From assembly GCF_032681285.1 (NCBI RefSeq), contig NZ_CP136338.1:62001-126000 (forward strand): a stretch of DNA of 64,000 bases, read 5' to 3'. Of the stretch, positions 36,898-46,763 are shown in pieces (the stretch's first letter is position 1; the number at the start of each line of letters is the position of its first letter). The DNA is from Piscinibacter gummiphilus. Its GTDB lineage: Bacteria > Pseudomonadota > Gammaproteobacteria > Burkholderiales > Burkholderiaceae_C. Below the pieces are notes generated by a model. That model was not told the origin of the DNA and did no database searches. It saw nothing but the letters and a program-made list of their open reading frames with translations. Both the position numbers and the translations under genes were made by a program.

Positions 36898-38547
36898 ATG
36901 AATAGCCGTTCCCTAACTAAAGCGATCCGATTTCCCACAATTCTTGCACTCGCCGGCCTCAGCGTACTTGCTGCATACGGTGGCAGCGACAACGACAGCA
37001 GTAGTAACAACCAGGGCGCACCCGCCGTTGCCACTACGGTCGCAGGCCAGGTCCAGGCTGTGGACCGCCTCGGCATGCGCAGCTATTTCGGGATACCTTT
37101 TGCCGCGCCTCCGGTGGGCAACCTGCGCTGGATGCCGCCGGCGCCGCCTCAATCCTGGGCCGCCCCGCTGGCGAAGACCCAGTCTAATGCGCCCTGCCTG
37201 CAAACCGGCGGCGCCACCGATCCCCTCCGCCTGCCCAACGGCACCGAGGACTGCCTCTACCTCGACGTCCATGCCCCTGCCACCGGCGAAGGCCCCTTCC
37301 CTGTCATGGTGTGGATCCACGGCGGCGCCTTCAGCATCGGCGGCACCATCACCTATGCCGACCCGTCGCCCCTGGTCAGCAAGGGCGTCATCGTTGTCAA
37401 CATCGCCTACCGCATGGGCGCCATGGGTTTCCTGGGCCATCCGTCGCTGCGCGCCGCGGACGGCACGGTCGGCAACTACGGCATCATGGACCAGCAGGCA
37501 GCACTGCGCTGGGTGCAGGACAATATCGCCGCGTTCGGCGGCGACAAGTCCAATGTCACCATCTTCGGCGAATCCGCCGGCGGCTTCAGCGTGATGACAC
37601 ACCTGGCGTCACCGCTATCCAAGGGTCTGTTCGCCAAGGCCATCGTCCAAAGCGGCGGCTACGGATTCGATCGCCAGCTGACACAGGCGCAGCTTGAAGC
37701 GCAGAGCACGTCGATCGTCAACAGCGCGCTGGCCGCAGCCGGCGTTAGCTGCCCCACCGTCGACGCGGCATGTTTGCGCGGCTTGTCCGCCGAGCTTGTC
37801 AACAACCAGCTCGCGACCGCCTTCACCACGGCCAACTGGAGCCCCGTGCCTTCGGTGGATGGCAAGGTTTTGCCCAAGTCCATCAAGGCGACTTTCGTCG
37901 CCGGGGAGAACAACAAGGTGCCGCTGGTCAATGGCTCCAACCAAGACGAGTGGTCGTACTTCGTTGCATCGCGCGAACTGGTGGCGGGGCCGCTGACCGC
38001 TGCCCAGTACCCTTCCTATCTGCAGACCTCGCTCGGTCTGCCACCATCGCTCGCCACGGTATATCCACTGACGGATTACGGCACCAATACCGCGCAGCAA
38101 CCCAGCCTCGCGGCGACGGCGGCCGGCACCGACGTGCGCTTTTCCTGTCCGGCGTTGAACCTGTCGAAGCGGGTACTGAGCCAGGCAACGCCAATCTTCA
38201 TGTACGAGTTCCGGGACCGGACTGCGATCCCGTCGATCGGCCGCAACACCATCAGTTTCAACCAGGGGGCAGGTCACACGTATGAGCTCCAGTACCTGTT
38301 CAACCTGCGTGACCTGGAGACCGCGGAACACCGCGACCTGCAGGCCAGCATGGCACGCTACTGGACCAACTTTGCCCGCACCAGCAATCCGAATAATGGC
38401 GACCCGGTGGCGACGTCATGGCCTGCATTTACGGGACCGACCAAGGTGCTCGGACTGGACGTCGCCTCCGCTGGCGGCATCAGGGAACTGGCCACGTTCG
38501 AGACCGACCACAAGTGCAACACGGCCTGGACATCACTGACTTTTTGA
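36898..38547 (+). CDS. Exported type-B carboxylesterase
   Basis: A 549-residue carboxylesterase of the alpha/beta-hydrolase fold. It has the family's FGIPFAAPPVGNLRW start, a NGTEDCLYLDV cysteine region, the oxyanion loop WIHGGAFSIGG and the nucleophile S in GESAGG near residue 226. A glutamate/histidine pair should complete the triad (GAGHTYELQYLF is typical). The N-terminus is a signal sequence followed by GGSDNDSSSNN, as in lipoproteins, but the lipobox cysteine position is tyrosine (LAAYGGS). A CAGGAG site precedes the ATG. The substrate is unknown; in this setting a pollutant ester such as a phthalate or carbamate is a guess. Confidence 0.88.
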   Translation: MNSRSLTKAIRFPTILALAGLSVLAAYGGSDNDSSSNNQGAPAVATTVAGQVQAVDRLGMRSYFGIPFAAPPVGNLRWMPPAPPQSWAAPLAKTQSNAPCLQTGGATDPLRLPNGTEDCLYLDVHAPATGEGPFPVMVWIHGGAFSIGGTITYADPSPLVSKGVIVVNIAYRMGAMGFLGHPSLRAADGTVGNYGIMDQQAALRWVQDNIAAFGGDKSNVTIFGESAGGFSVMTHLASPLSKGLFAKAIVQSGGYGFDRQLTQAQLEAQSTSIVNSALAAAGVSCPTVDAACLRGLSAELVNNQLATAFTTANWSPVPSVDGKVLPKSIKATFVAGENNKVPLVNGSNQDEWSYFVASRELVAGPLTAAQYPSYLQTSLGLPPSLATVYPLTDYGTNTAQQPSLAATAAGTDVRFSCPALNLSKRVLSQATPIFMYEFRDRTAIPSIGRNTISFNQGAGHTYELQYLFNLRDLETAEHRDLQASMARYWTNFARTSNPNNGDPVATSWPAFTGPTKVLGLDVASAGGIRELATFETDHKCNTAWTSLTF

Positions 38548-38666
38548 TCAAGCCCTGGCGCAGTTCCTGCGCGGCTGAGACCGCGGGCGGCGATGCAGTG
38601 CGGCTTGCTGCGCTGCCCACGCCGCTTCCTTCCATTCATCCAATCCTAGAGAAAGAGGAAACAAGC

Positions 38667-39659
38667 ATGACCAACCTTCATCACACCACCCGCCGCACGC
38701 TGCTGGCCTCCCTGGCCGTGGCCGCCGCCGGCGCGCTGCCCCTGGGCGCCCTGGCGCAGAACTTCCCCACCAAGCCCATCACCATCATCGTGCCGTTCTC
38801 GGCCGGCGGCACCACCGACATCCTGGCGCGCATCGTGGGCCAGGGCCTCACCACCGAGCTGGGCCAGTCCGTCGTGGTGGACAACAAGCCCGGAGCGGGC
38901 GGCAACATTGGCGGATCGCTGGCCGCCAAGGCCGCGGCCGACGGCTACACCCTGTTCATGGGCACGGTGGGCACGCACGCCATCAACCAGTCGCTGTACA
39001 AGAAGATGCCCTTCGACCCGGTGAAGGACTTTGCGCCGCTGTCGCGCGTGGCCACGGTGCCCAACCTGTTGGTCGCACACCCCAGCCAGCCGTTCAAGAC
39101 CGTGAAGGAAATGATCGCCTATGCCAAGGCCAACCCCGGCAAGATCACGTATGGCTCGCCCGGCAGCGGCGCGTCGCCCCACGTGTCGGGCGAGCTCTTC
39201 AAGAGCATGACCGGCACCGATCTGCTGCACATCCCCTACAAGGGCAGCGCCCCCGCCATGACCGACCTGCTGGGCGGCCAGACCTCCGTCATGTTCGACA
39301 ACATGCCCTCGGCCATCCAGCACGTGCGCTCGGGCAAGCTGCGCCCCATCGCCGTGACCACCGCCAAGCGCTCGCCCGAGCTGCCTGACGTGCCGACCAT
39401 CGCCGAAGCCGGCGTGCCCGGCTACGAGGCAACCTCCTGGTTCGGCATGTTTGCGCCGGCCGGCACGCCCAAGCCGGTGCTGGACAAGCTGCACGCCGCG
39501 CTGATCAAGGTGCTGAACCAGGCCGACGTGAAGAAGAAGATCGCCGAGCAGGGCGGTGACGTAGTGGCCGAGACACCCGAGCAGTTCGCCGCCTTCATCA
39601 AGGCCGAAAGCGTGAAGTGGGGCAAGGTGGTGAAGGAGTCCGGCGCGACGGCCGACTGA
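38667..39659 (+). CDS. Tripartite tricarboxylate transporter binding protein (Bug/TctC)
   Basis: A 330-residue periplasmic solute-binding protein of the Bug family, very abundant in Burkholderiales. A signal peptide with paired arginines (TTRRTLLASLAVAAAGALPL) is followed by FPTKPITIIVPFSAGGTTDI and VVDNKPGAGGNIG, the family's ligand-loop signatures. Substrates are usually small carboxylates. No TctA/TctB membrane genes accompany it, which is common for Bug proteins. The ATG at 38667 has a GAAAGAGGAA site upstream; a terminator hairpin follows at 39739. Confidence 0.92.
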   Translation: MTNLHHTTRRTLLASLAVAAAGALPLGALAQNFPTKPITIIVPFSAGGTTDILARIVGQGLTTELGQSVVVDNKPGAGGNIGGSLAAKAAADGYTLFMGTVGTHAINQSLYKKMPFDPVKDFAPLSRVATVPNLLVAHPSQPFKTVKEMIAYAKANPGKITYGSPGSGASPHVSGELFKSMTGTDLLHIPYKGSAPAMTDLLGGQTSVMFDNMPSAIQHVRSGKLRPIAVTTAKRSPELPDVPTIAEAGVPGYEATSWFGMFAPAGTPKPVLDKLHAALIKVLNQADVKKKIAEQGGDVVAETPEQFAAFIKAESVKWGKVVKESGATAD

Positions 39660-39738
39660 CCCTTCGCTGAGCGGTTCAGCCCCTTACCCTCCCTCACACG
39701 GCGTGTGGAGGGGTAGCGGTAATCTGCTATTGATACGA

Positions 39739-39779
39739 GAGCTTGTAGCGCTTGATAGGTGGGCGCTACAGGCTCTTTT
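39739..39779. terminator. Rho-independent terminator after the Bug gene
   Basis: Arms GAGCTTGTAGCGC and GCGCTACAGGCTC (one mismatch pair) enclose an 11-base loop and are followed by TTTT. It lies between the convergent Bug gene and the kefC fragment and could serve both. Confidence 0.75.
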
Positions 39780-39780
39780 G

Positions 39781-40805
39781 TTATGGAGCCTTGGGTGCCT
39801 GGGGCACATCGGGCGGCAGGCCGGCGCCAGCCTCCGCCGCGGCCATGCGTTCCTGGCGCTCCTTGGCCATCTGCTCCACCAGCTGGGCGCGGCCCTGCTT
39901 GGCGACGGCGATCATGGCCTCGCGGTCGTTGTGGTGCTCGTACATGCGGTTGGACAGCGCCATGTTGTGCGCGCGGAAGCGCTCGGCCAAGGTGTCGGCC
40001 TCTTGCGGCGACAGGCCGTTGAGCTCCAGCACCGTGCGTGCGGTGCGCAGGCTGGACTCGAACACCTCGCGTTCCACATGCTCCACGCCCAGATCGCGCA
40101 GCGCGTGCCAGTGCGTCACGTCGCGCGCGCGCGCCACGATCTGCAACTGGGGAAAGTGCTTCTTCGCCAGTTGCACGATCTTGAGCGACTGCTCCGGCGC
40201 GTCCACCGCCACCACCAGGATGCGCGCATGCTCGGCGCCGGCCATGCGCAGCAGGTTCACGCGCGTGGCGTCGCCATAGAACACGCGGTAGCCAAAGGTG
40301 TGGGCCACCTCCAGCATCTCCACGCTGTGGTCCAGCACCGTGGCGGGCACGCCCTGCGCCAGCATCATGCGCGCCACGATCTGCCCATAGCGCCCGAAGC
40401 CGGCAATGATCACCGGCGCCGACTGCGGCTCGGAGATCTCCTGCGCCTGCGGGGCGGTCTTCAGCGTGGCAAAGCGCTTGAGCAGCACCCGGTCCAGCAG
40501 CACCAGCAGCAGCGGGCTGATCAGCATGGACAAGGCTACCGCGCCGATCAGCAGCGACGCCATCTCGGCCGGAATCGCGCGAAAGCCCGCGCCGGCCTGG
40601 AACACCACGAAGGCGAACTCGCCGCCCTGCGCCAGCAGCAGCGTGAACACCGGCCGCTCCTGGTAGGGCATGGCGGTCACGCGCGCCAGCGTCCAGATCA
40701 CCAGTGCCTTGATGCCCAGGAAGCCCAGCAGCAGCGCCAGCATGCCCCAGGGCGTGCGCAGGATCACGCTGTCGGCCACCGCAGCCTCCGCTGCCGCCCT
40801 GCTCA
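39781..40805 (-). pseudogene. kefC: KefC-type potassium/proton antiporter, 3' fragment
   Basis: About 340 C-terminal residues of a KefB/KefC-family monovalent cation:proton antiporter. It contains the last membrane helices (WGMLALLLGFLGIKALVIWT, AQGGEFAFVVF) and a TrkA-N nucleotide-binding domain (VIIAGFGRYGQIVARMML; FYGDATRVNLLRMAGAEHA). The first half of the gene is absent: the frame continues upstream into nonsense antisense to lpdA. The break lies between about 40790 and 40830. Confidence 0.85.
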
Positions 40806-40829
40806 CCAACAGCGCCGATCCCGCGAAAC

Positions 40830-41943
40830 CACCGGCACCGGCCAGGACAAGACCGGCAGCAAAAAGGTGGTGGCGTTCAAGAAGGCCATCATCGCCGCTG
40901 GCAGCCAGGCCGTGCGCCTGCCCTTCATGCCCGACGATCCGCGCGTGGTGGACTCCACCGGCGCACTGGCGCTGCAGGGCGTGCCCCAAAAGATGCTCAT
41001 CGTCGGCGGCGGCATCATCGGCCTGGAAATGGGCACGGTGTACAGCACGCTGGGCGCCCGCCTGGACGTGGTCGAGATGATGGACGGCCTGATGCAGGGC
41101 GCGGACCGCGACCTCGTCAAGGTCTGGGAGAAGATGAACAAGCACCGCTTCGACAACATCCTGCTCAAGACCAAGACCGTGGGCGCCCAGGCCACGCCCG
41201 AAGGCATCCAGGTGCAGTTCGAGGGCCTGGACGGCACGAAGAGCGAAGGCACCTACGACCTGGTGCTGCAGGCCGTGGGCCGCACCCCCAACGGCAAGAA
41301 GATCGCTGCCGACAAGGCCGGCGTGTCTGTGACGGACCGCGGTTTCATCAACGTGGACATCCAGATGCGCACCAATGTGCCGCACATCTTCGCCATCGGC
41401 GACATCGTGGGCCAGCCCATGCTGGCGCACAAGGCGGTGCACGAGGCGCATGTGGCGGCGGAAGTGATCGCCGGCGAATTGCAGGGCAACAAGGAACTGG
41501 CCAGCGCCGCCTTCAACGCCCGCGTGATCCCCAGCGTGGCCTACACCGACCCCGAAGTGGCCTGGGTGGGCCTGACCGAAGACCAGGCCAAGCAGCAGGG
41601 CATCAAGGTCAAGAAGGGCCTGTTCCCCTGGGCGGCCTCGGGCCGCGCCATTGCCAACGGCCGCGACGAAGGCGTCACCAAGCTGCTGTTCGACGACAGC
41701 CCCGAAGCAGGATCAGGAGACGGCCATGCTGGCCGGGGCCACGGCAAGATCCTGGGCGGCGGCATCGTCGGCACGCACGCCGGCGACATGATCGGCGAGA
41801 TCGCCCTGGCCATCGAGATGGGCGCCGACGCGGTGGACATCGGCAAGACCATCCACCCGCACCCCACGCTGGGCGAGAGCATCGGCATGGCGGCGGAAGT
41901 GGCGCATGGCAGCTGCACGGATGTGCCGCCTGCGCGCAAGTAA
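40830..41943 (+). pseudogene. lpdA: Dihydrolipoyl dehydrogenase, 3' fragment
   Basis: About 370 C-terminal residues of the E3 subunit of 2-oxoacid dehydrogenase complexes. Visible are the NAD-binding GGGIIGLEMG motif, FAD-binding TNVPHIFAIGDIVGQPMLAH, and the dimerisation domain ending HPTLGESIGMAAE with the catalytic H-P-H-P-T. The N-terminal FAD domain with the redox CxxxxC is missing, so the product cannot work. Head-to-head with the kefC fragment. Confidence 0.85.
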
Positions 41944-41964
41944 GTCCGCAGCCAAGCTACCCTG

Positions 41965-42004
41965 ACAAGGCCCGAACTGGCGACGGTTCGGGCCTTGTGC
42001 TTTG
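41965..42004 (+). terminator. Terminator after the lpdA fragment
   Basis: Perfect arms ACAAGGCCCGAAC and GTTCGGGCCTTGT with an 8-base loop, followed by a short GCTTT tract. Presumably the native lpdA terminator carried along with the fragment. Confidence 0.75.
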
Positions 42005-42028
42005 CGTACCCAAACAATCGCCGCAGAA

Positions 42029-42048
42029 TACTGTGCATTTGTACAGTA
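42029..42048. promoter_or_regulatory. LexA (SOS) box-like palindrome
   Basis: TACTGT-N8-ACAGTA, the outer bases of the classical enterobacterial LexA operator and the CTGT-N8-ACAG core common in proteobacteria. It ends three bases before the ATG of the IS91-like transposase. The spacer GCATTTGT is not the usual alternating AT. Binding by LexA is a prediction. Confidence 0.6.
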
Positions 42049-42051
42049 TTC

Positions 42052-42300
42052 ATGTCAGCCACTTCCAAGCCCAAGCTCTACAACCCACGCCACCCCGAAC
42101 GCACGCTGCTCTACCAAATGGTAGCCGAGCACTACGAGACCTGGCTAGAGTTGGCCAGCGCGGGTCAGTTCGACGGCCAGGGCGACCACCACACCCCCAA
42201 GCCCTTCGTGCGCAAAGCGTTTGCCAAGTATCTTGAGTGCGGCATCTTTGCCCATGGCTTTGCCCGCGCTCGCTGCGGCGACTGTGGGCACGACTACTTT
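42052..42300 (+). pseudogene. IS91-like transposase, 5' part
   Basis: 83 codons (MSATSKPKLYNPRHPERTLL ... CGDCGHDYF) of the N-terminus of an IS91-family transposase, including the first zinc-binding cysteines. The gene is cut at DYF by the left end of the second IS1071. Its 3' part is at 35474-36628. Confidence 0.85.
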
Positions 42301-45291
42301 GGGGTCTCCTCGTTTTCAGTGCAATAAGTGACGGTACGCAAAGCTAGCACTGGCGCGGGGGTGGTCTGGGTAGACCGTTGATTTCATTGACTTTCCTGTT
42401 CGCTTTGTAAACGGGTATGGTGGCCTCCCACTTTTGAGGTTCACGATGCAGGGTTGGCACACAACGTTTTTGGGGATGCGTGGGCTCCCCCGCGATATCA
42501 GCGACTTCGAGATGAAGGCATTTTTCACCTTCGATGGTGCCGAGCGCGACGCAATCAATGCACGCCGAGGTGATTCCCACAAGCTTGGTCTGGCGCTCCA
42601 TATTGGTTTCCTGCGCATGAGTGGGCGTTTGCTCGGTGCCTTTCGGGTAATTCCAGTACTCGTGCGGGCGCGTCAATGGCTGTACAAGAACAAGCTGGTG
42701 ATCGTGCACGAGCGGGCAATTCGGACACTGATTGCGGCGGCACTTGCCCAGCTTGAAGTTGAAACAGGCACCGCCATCGCCGCCAGCGTTGATCCAGCAA
42801 CACTTGATCGCTGGCGAGCCTCAGTTTCAGAGCTGCGCCCAGATGGACAAACCCAGCAGAGTTGGCTATGGGCTGCACCGGCGAAACACTCAACCCGCCA
42901 AATCAGCGAGGTACTGGAGCGCATCGACCTGCTTTACACGCTGGACGTTCATAAGCACCTGGCAGACATCCCCGATCTCATCTTGCGCCGCTACGCGCGC
43001 CGACTTGTCTCCAGGCCGCCCTCAGCCGGAGCCAAGATCAAAGAGCCAGCGCGCACCGTGGAGGTCGCATGCTTTCTTCGGTATTGCCTGTTCACCACCA
43101 CAGACCAGTTGATCCTTATGGTGCAGCGCCGGATCGCCGATCTGTGGCGTCAGGCTGCCGCCGATGTCCCCGCTACCGTCAATTGGGCCGCAATGTACAA
43201 AACGCTGCTCGGCGAACTTGTTGCCTTGAGCGCGCAAGGTGCGGTGCCAGATGCTGAGTTGCGTGCCCGTCTTGAAGCCTTGATCACCGAAACCCAGAAA
43301 CGCAAACCACCGAGCAGGGCCTCCCTGGTCCGCGAGGGATTGATTGATGGAATTCGCCCCGTGCGGTCGTTGCTCGTCGCCATTGCAAAGCTGCCCTGGC
43401 AGGCCACCGGCGAGCATCCTGCCATCGAGTACCTTGCCAAGCTGCAAGCTTTATATCTCAAAGGATCCAGAAAGCTGCCAGTTGAAGTGGTGGCACCAAG
43501 TCTGGGAATGATCTGGCAGGTTTCGATCTCCAGCCCAGACCGGGAACGGGCGTTTCAGGCGTTGGAGGTGGCCACCCTGTTTGCCCTGCGCCGCGCGGTG
43601 CGCAATGGCTCGGTCTGGATTGAGCACAGCCTGAGCTTTCGGGGTCGTGCGCGCTTGTTCTTCACGGACGAGCGTTGGCAGGCAGAGTCCAAGAAACACT
43701 ATGCCCGTCTATCGTTACCCAGCAAGGCTGCCACTTTCTTGAAGCCTTTGCTGGCCAGAGTAACTGCCGGTGTCGATGCGGTGGCCGCTGCAGCCCGCAG
43801 TGGCGTACTGCGCGTGGATGATGAACTCCATTTGTCGCCATTGCCCGCAGAGGACGAAGACCCAGAAGTGACCAAGCTGCGCGCGGCTTTGGATCACCGC
43901 ATCGGTGAGGTTCAATTGCCGGAAGTGATTCTGGCCGTTGACGCCCAGGTGCGCTTTAGCTGGATCATGCTCGGACGTGAGCCGCGCTCTACCGACGAGC
44001 TGCTGATGGTCTATGCCGGCATCATGGCCCACGGCACCAGTCTGACTGCGGTCGAATGCGCGCGCATGATTCCGCAATTGTCTGCCACCAGCATTCGCCA
44101 GGCCATGCGCTGGGCGCGGGACGAACGGCGTCTGAGCCAGGCCTGCCAGGCTGTGCTGGAATTCATGCAGCGACACCCGATTGCCGCCACCTGGGGGCGG
44201 TCCGATTTGGCATCTTCTGACATGATGAGCATGGAGACCACCAAACGGGTGTGGCAAGCCCGGCTTGATCCTCGGCGCAACACACCTTCCATTGGAATCT
44301 ACTCCCATGTAAAAGACCGGTGGGGCATCTTCCATGCGCAGCCCTTTGTGCTCAATGAGCGCCAGGCGGGCGTGGCCATTGAAGGTGTCATCCGCCAAGA
44401 AAAGCTGGAGACCAGCCAGCTTGCTGTGGATACCCATGGCTACACCGACTTTGCCATGTCACATGCCCGTTTGCTTGGTTTTGATCTTTGCCCGCGGTTG
44501 AAGGAACTCAAACAGCGCCACCTCTTTGTGCCACGCGGCACCAAAGTGCCCGCAGAAATCGCTGCGGTGTGCGAAGCCAATGTCGACGTCGCTTTGATCG
44601 AAAAGCATTGGGATAGTCTGGTGCACCTGGCAGCCTCGGTCATGAGCGGACATGCCAGTGCGGTGGCAGCTCTTGCGCGGTTCGGTTCTGCCGCCCAGGG
44701 CGATCCAATCTATGAGGCTGGCGTGCAATTGGGGCGGTTGCTGCGTACGGCGTTTTTGGCTGACTACTTTGTCAAGGACGCTTTCAGGAACGAGTTGCGC
44801 CGGGTGCTCAATCGGGGCGAGGCTGTTAACGCCCTCAAGCGCGCCATTTATACCGGCCGGATCAGCCCGGCGCAGGCCAAACGTGTCGATGAAATGCAGG
44901 CTGTGGCCGATGCGTTGAGCCTGATGGCCAACATCGTGATGGCGTGGAATACCTCACAGATGCAGGCGGTCCTGGATCGCTGGTCGAACCGCCGCCAGGT
45001 CATTCCACCGGAACTGATCGGGAAGATTGCGCCCACCAGGCTGGAGAGCATCAACTTGCGGGGTGTGTTTCGCTTCCCGGTTGACCGCTATGCTGACCAA
45101 ATCCTGCCTTCGCGGCCAAATGCATCGATAACTGGCACCAATGGATGAAACCGACCACGGTTTGACGCCACGAATCGCAGATTTGAAAGTGAACAGGAAA
45201 GTCAATGAAATCAACGATCTACCAACACCACCTCCGCGCCAGTGCTAGCTTTTCGTACCGTCACTTATTGCACTGAAAACGAGGAGACCCC
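42301..45291 (+). mobile_element. IS1071: IS1071, copy with internal deletion
   Basis: Length 2991 bases, 213 shorter than the copy at 32270, with both terminal repeats intact and no other difference noticed by eye. The deletion removes bases after ATTCCAGTA, resuming at CTCGTGCGGG. It is flanked by the IS91-like 5' part on the left and a truncated ORF on the right. Confidence 0.93.
42446..45148 (+). pseudogene. tnpA: IS1071 transposase with 71-residue in-frame deletion
   Basis: A 900-residue product, identical in appearance to the full-length copy except that residues between FRVIPV and LVRARQWLYK are missing, in frame. The lost segment lies in the N-terminal region that recognises the terminal repeats in Tn3-family transposases, so the protein is probably inactive or altered in DNA binding. 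The catalytic domain is intact. Confidence 0.85.
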
Positions 45292-45840
45292 GACTATTCC
45301 GAGGCTGTTAAGCAGGAGGCTCTTGATGCAGCCGCTGGGCGGGATGGCTGGCCGCAGGAGTTCGAGCGATGGTTCTTGCAGATCGCGGCCGAACACTCTT
45401 CCATGTATGACCAAGAGGACGCCCTTGTGGCGTTTCCTGCGGACACTCCCAAACACTGGGGAGATTGGGGCATGCTTGTGGACACCCCCCTGCGCTTCTA
45501 TGGCGAAGAGTTTCGCCTTCCGGTCGCCATCCTCAACGCAATGTATTCGGCGAAGCTGGGTAAGCCAATCGGCCTCAATCGCAAGCACTTTATCGAAGTC
45601 GCGCACTACGTTGCGGCTTCGCACCCTCGATACCTTTTGTGGTTCCGTAGGGCGTTGCAGGTGTATGGCCGCGCAGGCCTGCTAAAGGAACAAGATCGAA
45701 GTGGCAACTGGGCAAAACGGGTACGGTCGTACTTGTTTGAGATGAAAGAGGACCCGGAGAAGTTCGCGTCAGATCAGTCGCATCAACTTCTGGTTGAGTT
45801 TCTATTCCCCGAACTTGTGCCGCTGCCTGTGTGGCCGTAA
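45292..45840 (+). pseudogene. Unknown protein, 5' end removed by IS1071
   Basis: The frame is open from the IS1071 boundary (DYSEAVKQEALDAAAGRDGW) to 45840, giving at least 183 residues. There is no credible start codon inside; the TTG at 45376 lacks a ribosome-binding site. No domain recognised. The missing 5' end was presumably lost when IS1071 arrived or rearranged. It leads a run of three unknown genes on this strand. Confidence 0.6.
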
Positions 45841-45905
45841 ATGATTGCCGCCTAAGTACCTAACAAGACGTCCGAGTCCAGGTTTCAAGGGCAAGAAAGG
45901 ATCCG

Positions 45906-46592
45906 ATGGAACAACTGAGCTTCGCAGAGTTATTGATACAGGCACCTTATGCCGACAAGATCAACGCCATCGCGTCCGACGAATACGCTCAAGCTGCGTC
46001 TTATGCCTACAACCGCCTGCTCACCTATAAGGCGGCCGCCGCAAAGCAACTTGAGCGTATGCAAGAAGCAAAGGCCGTTTCTGCGCGATACATCGTGGCG
46101 AACGAGCCAAGGGCCGCTGATGGCTGGCTGGCAATGAAGAATTTCGTTGAGGGATATCGCGACGCCGCAGCCTCACTCATCTACGAGACTCATTTCTACT
46201 TTATTGCGTGGCACAACTGCTCGGAGATGCTTGAGACACTCACCAAAGACCCCGCATTCCGGGAGGCTCGAAAGGCATACACGAAGAATGCCAAGATGTG
46301 GCATCACTACAAAGCTGCGAGACACAGTTTCGAGCACTTCGCAGATCGCCTTCCTGGCGGCAGCGAGCACGAAAGGAAGATGGTGGAAGTCACGCCACCT
46401 GGGGGATCGCCTCTGAAGATCTTTTTCGGGTTCGTGGGGGACAACTATGAGCATTCAGATCAAGTCTGGGATATCGGCCAAGCCAGCCTAGACAACCTCT
46501 ATGGCGCAATCGATGCTGTGCTCAGTGCCCTGTACCCGATCGTCGACAAGCTCGTGGCCGAGAAGTTTCCACGCGGCGCCAAAGAGCTTTAG
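45906..46592 (+). CDS. Unknown protein with a HEPN-like RxxxxH motif
   Basis: A 228-residue, helical protein (MEQLSFAELLIQAPYADKIN). KAARHSFEHFADRLPGG near residue 140 contains R-x4-H within a helix, which resembles a HEPN-type motif, but overall similarity is too weak to claim the fold. An AAGAAAGGA site precedes the ATG. It lies between the truncated ORF and the HExxH gene and may act with them. Confidence 0.5.
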   Translation: MEQLSFAELLIQAPYADKINAIASDEYAQAASYAYNRLLTYKAAAAKQLERMQEAKAVSARYIVANEPRAADGWLAMKNFVEGYRDAAASLIYETHFYFIAWHNCSEMLETLTKDPAFREARKAYTKNAKMWHHYKAARHSFEHFADRLPGGSEHERKMVEVTPPGGSPLKIFFGFVGDNYEHSDQVWDIGQASLDNLYGAIDAVLSALYPIVDKLVAEKFPRGAKEL

Positions 46593-46763
46593 GCTGAAAC
46601 GCAACGGTCACCAACTCCGCGCTCTGCGCCTGCACGCGCAAGACAGTTGCGGAGCGTGCCAGAGCGGCAATACGAAGGCTAGTCGTTTACGCAAAGCCTC
46701 ACCATCCGCACTCCTCAAATCGACCAACGACTTAGCGCTAGGCGCAATCTATAGGAGACGTTC

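Larger units (their letters stand above)
32270..45291 (+). mobile_element. IS1071-bracketed composite region
   Basis: Two IS1071 copies in the same orientation flank about 6.8 kb carrying an esterase, a Bug-type binding protein, kefC and lpdA fragments, and both ends of one IS91-like transposase gene. Regions of this design carry catabolic genes in Comamonadaceae. No 5-base duplication matches at the outer edges (ACCTT on the left, GACTA on the right), so assembly was not a single clean transposition. Confidence 0.8.

Noticed and set aside
39781..41451. A 556-codon minus-strand ORF
   Set aside because: Only the C-terminal 340 residues are KefC; the rest is antisense to lpdA.
39703..41943. 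A single 746-codon ORF across this stretch
   Set aside because: Its first half is antisense to the kefC fragment and only its second half is LpdA; it is a chance read-through of a junction.
32270..45291. A simple composite transposon with 5-base target duplication
   Set aside because: The outer flanks (ACCTT and GACTA) do not match, nor do the flanks of either single IS1071 copy.
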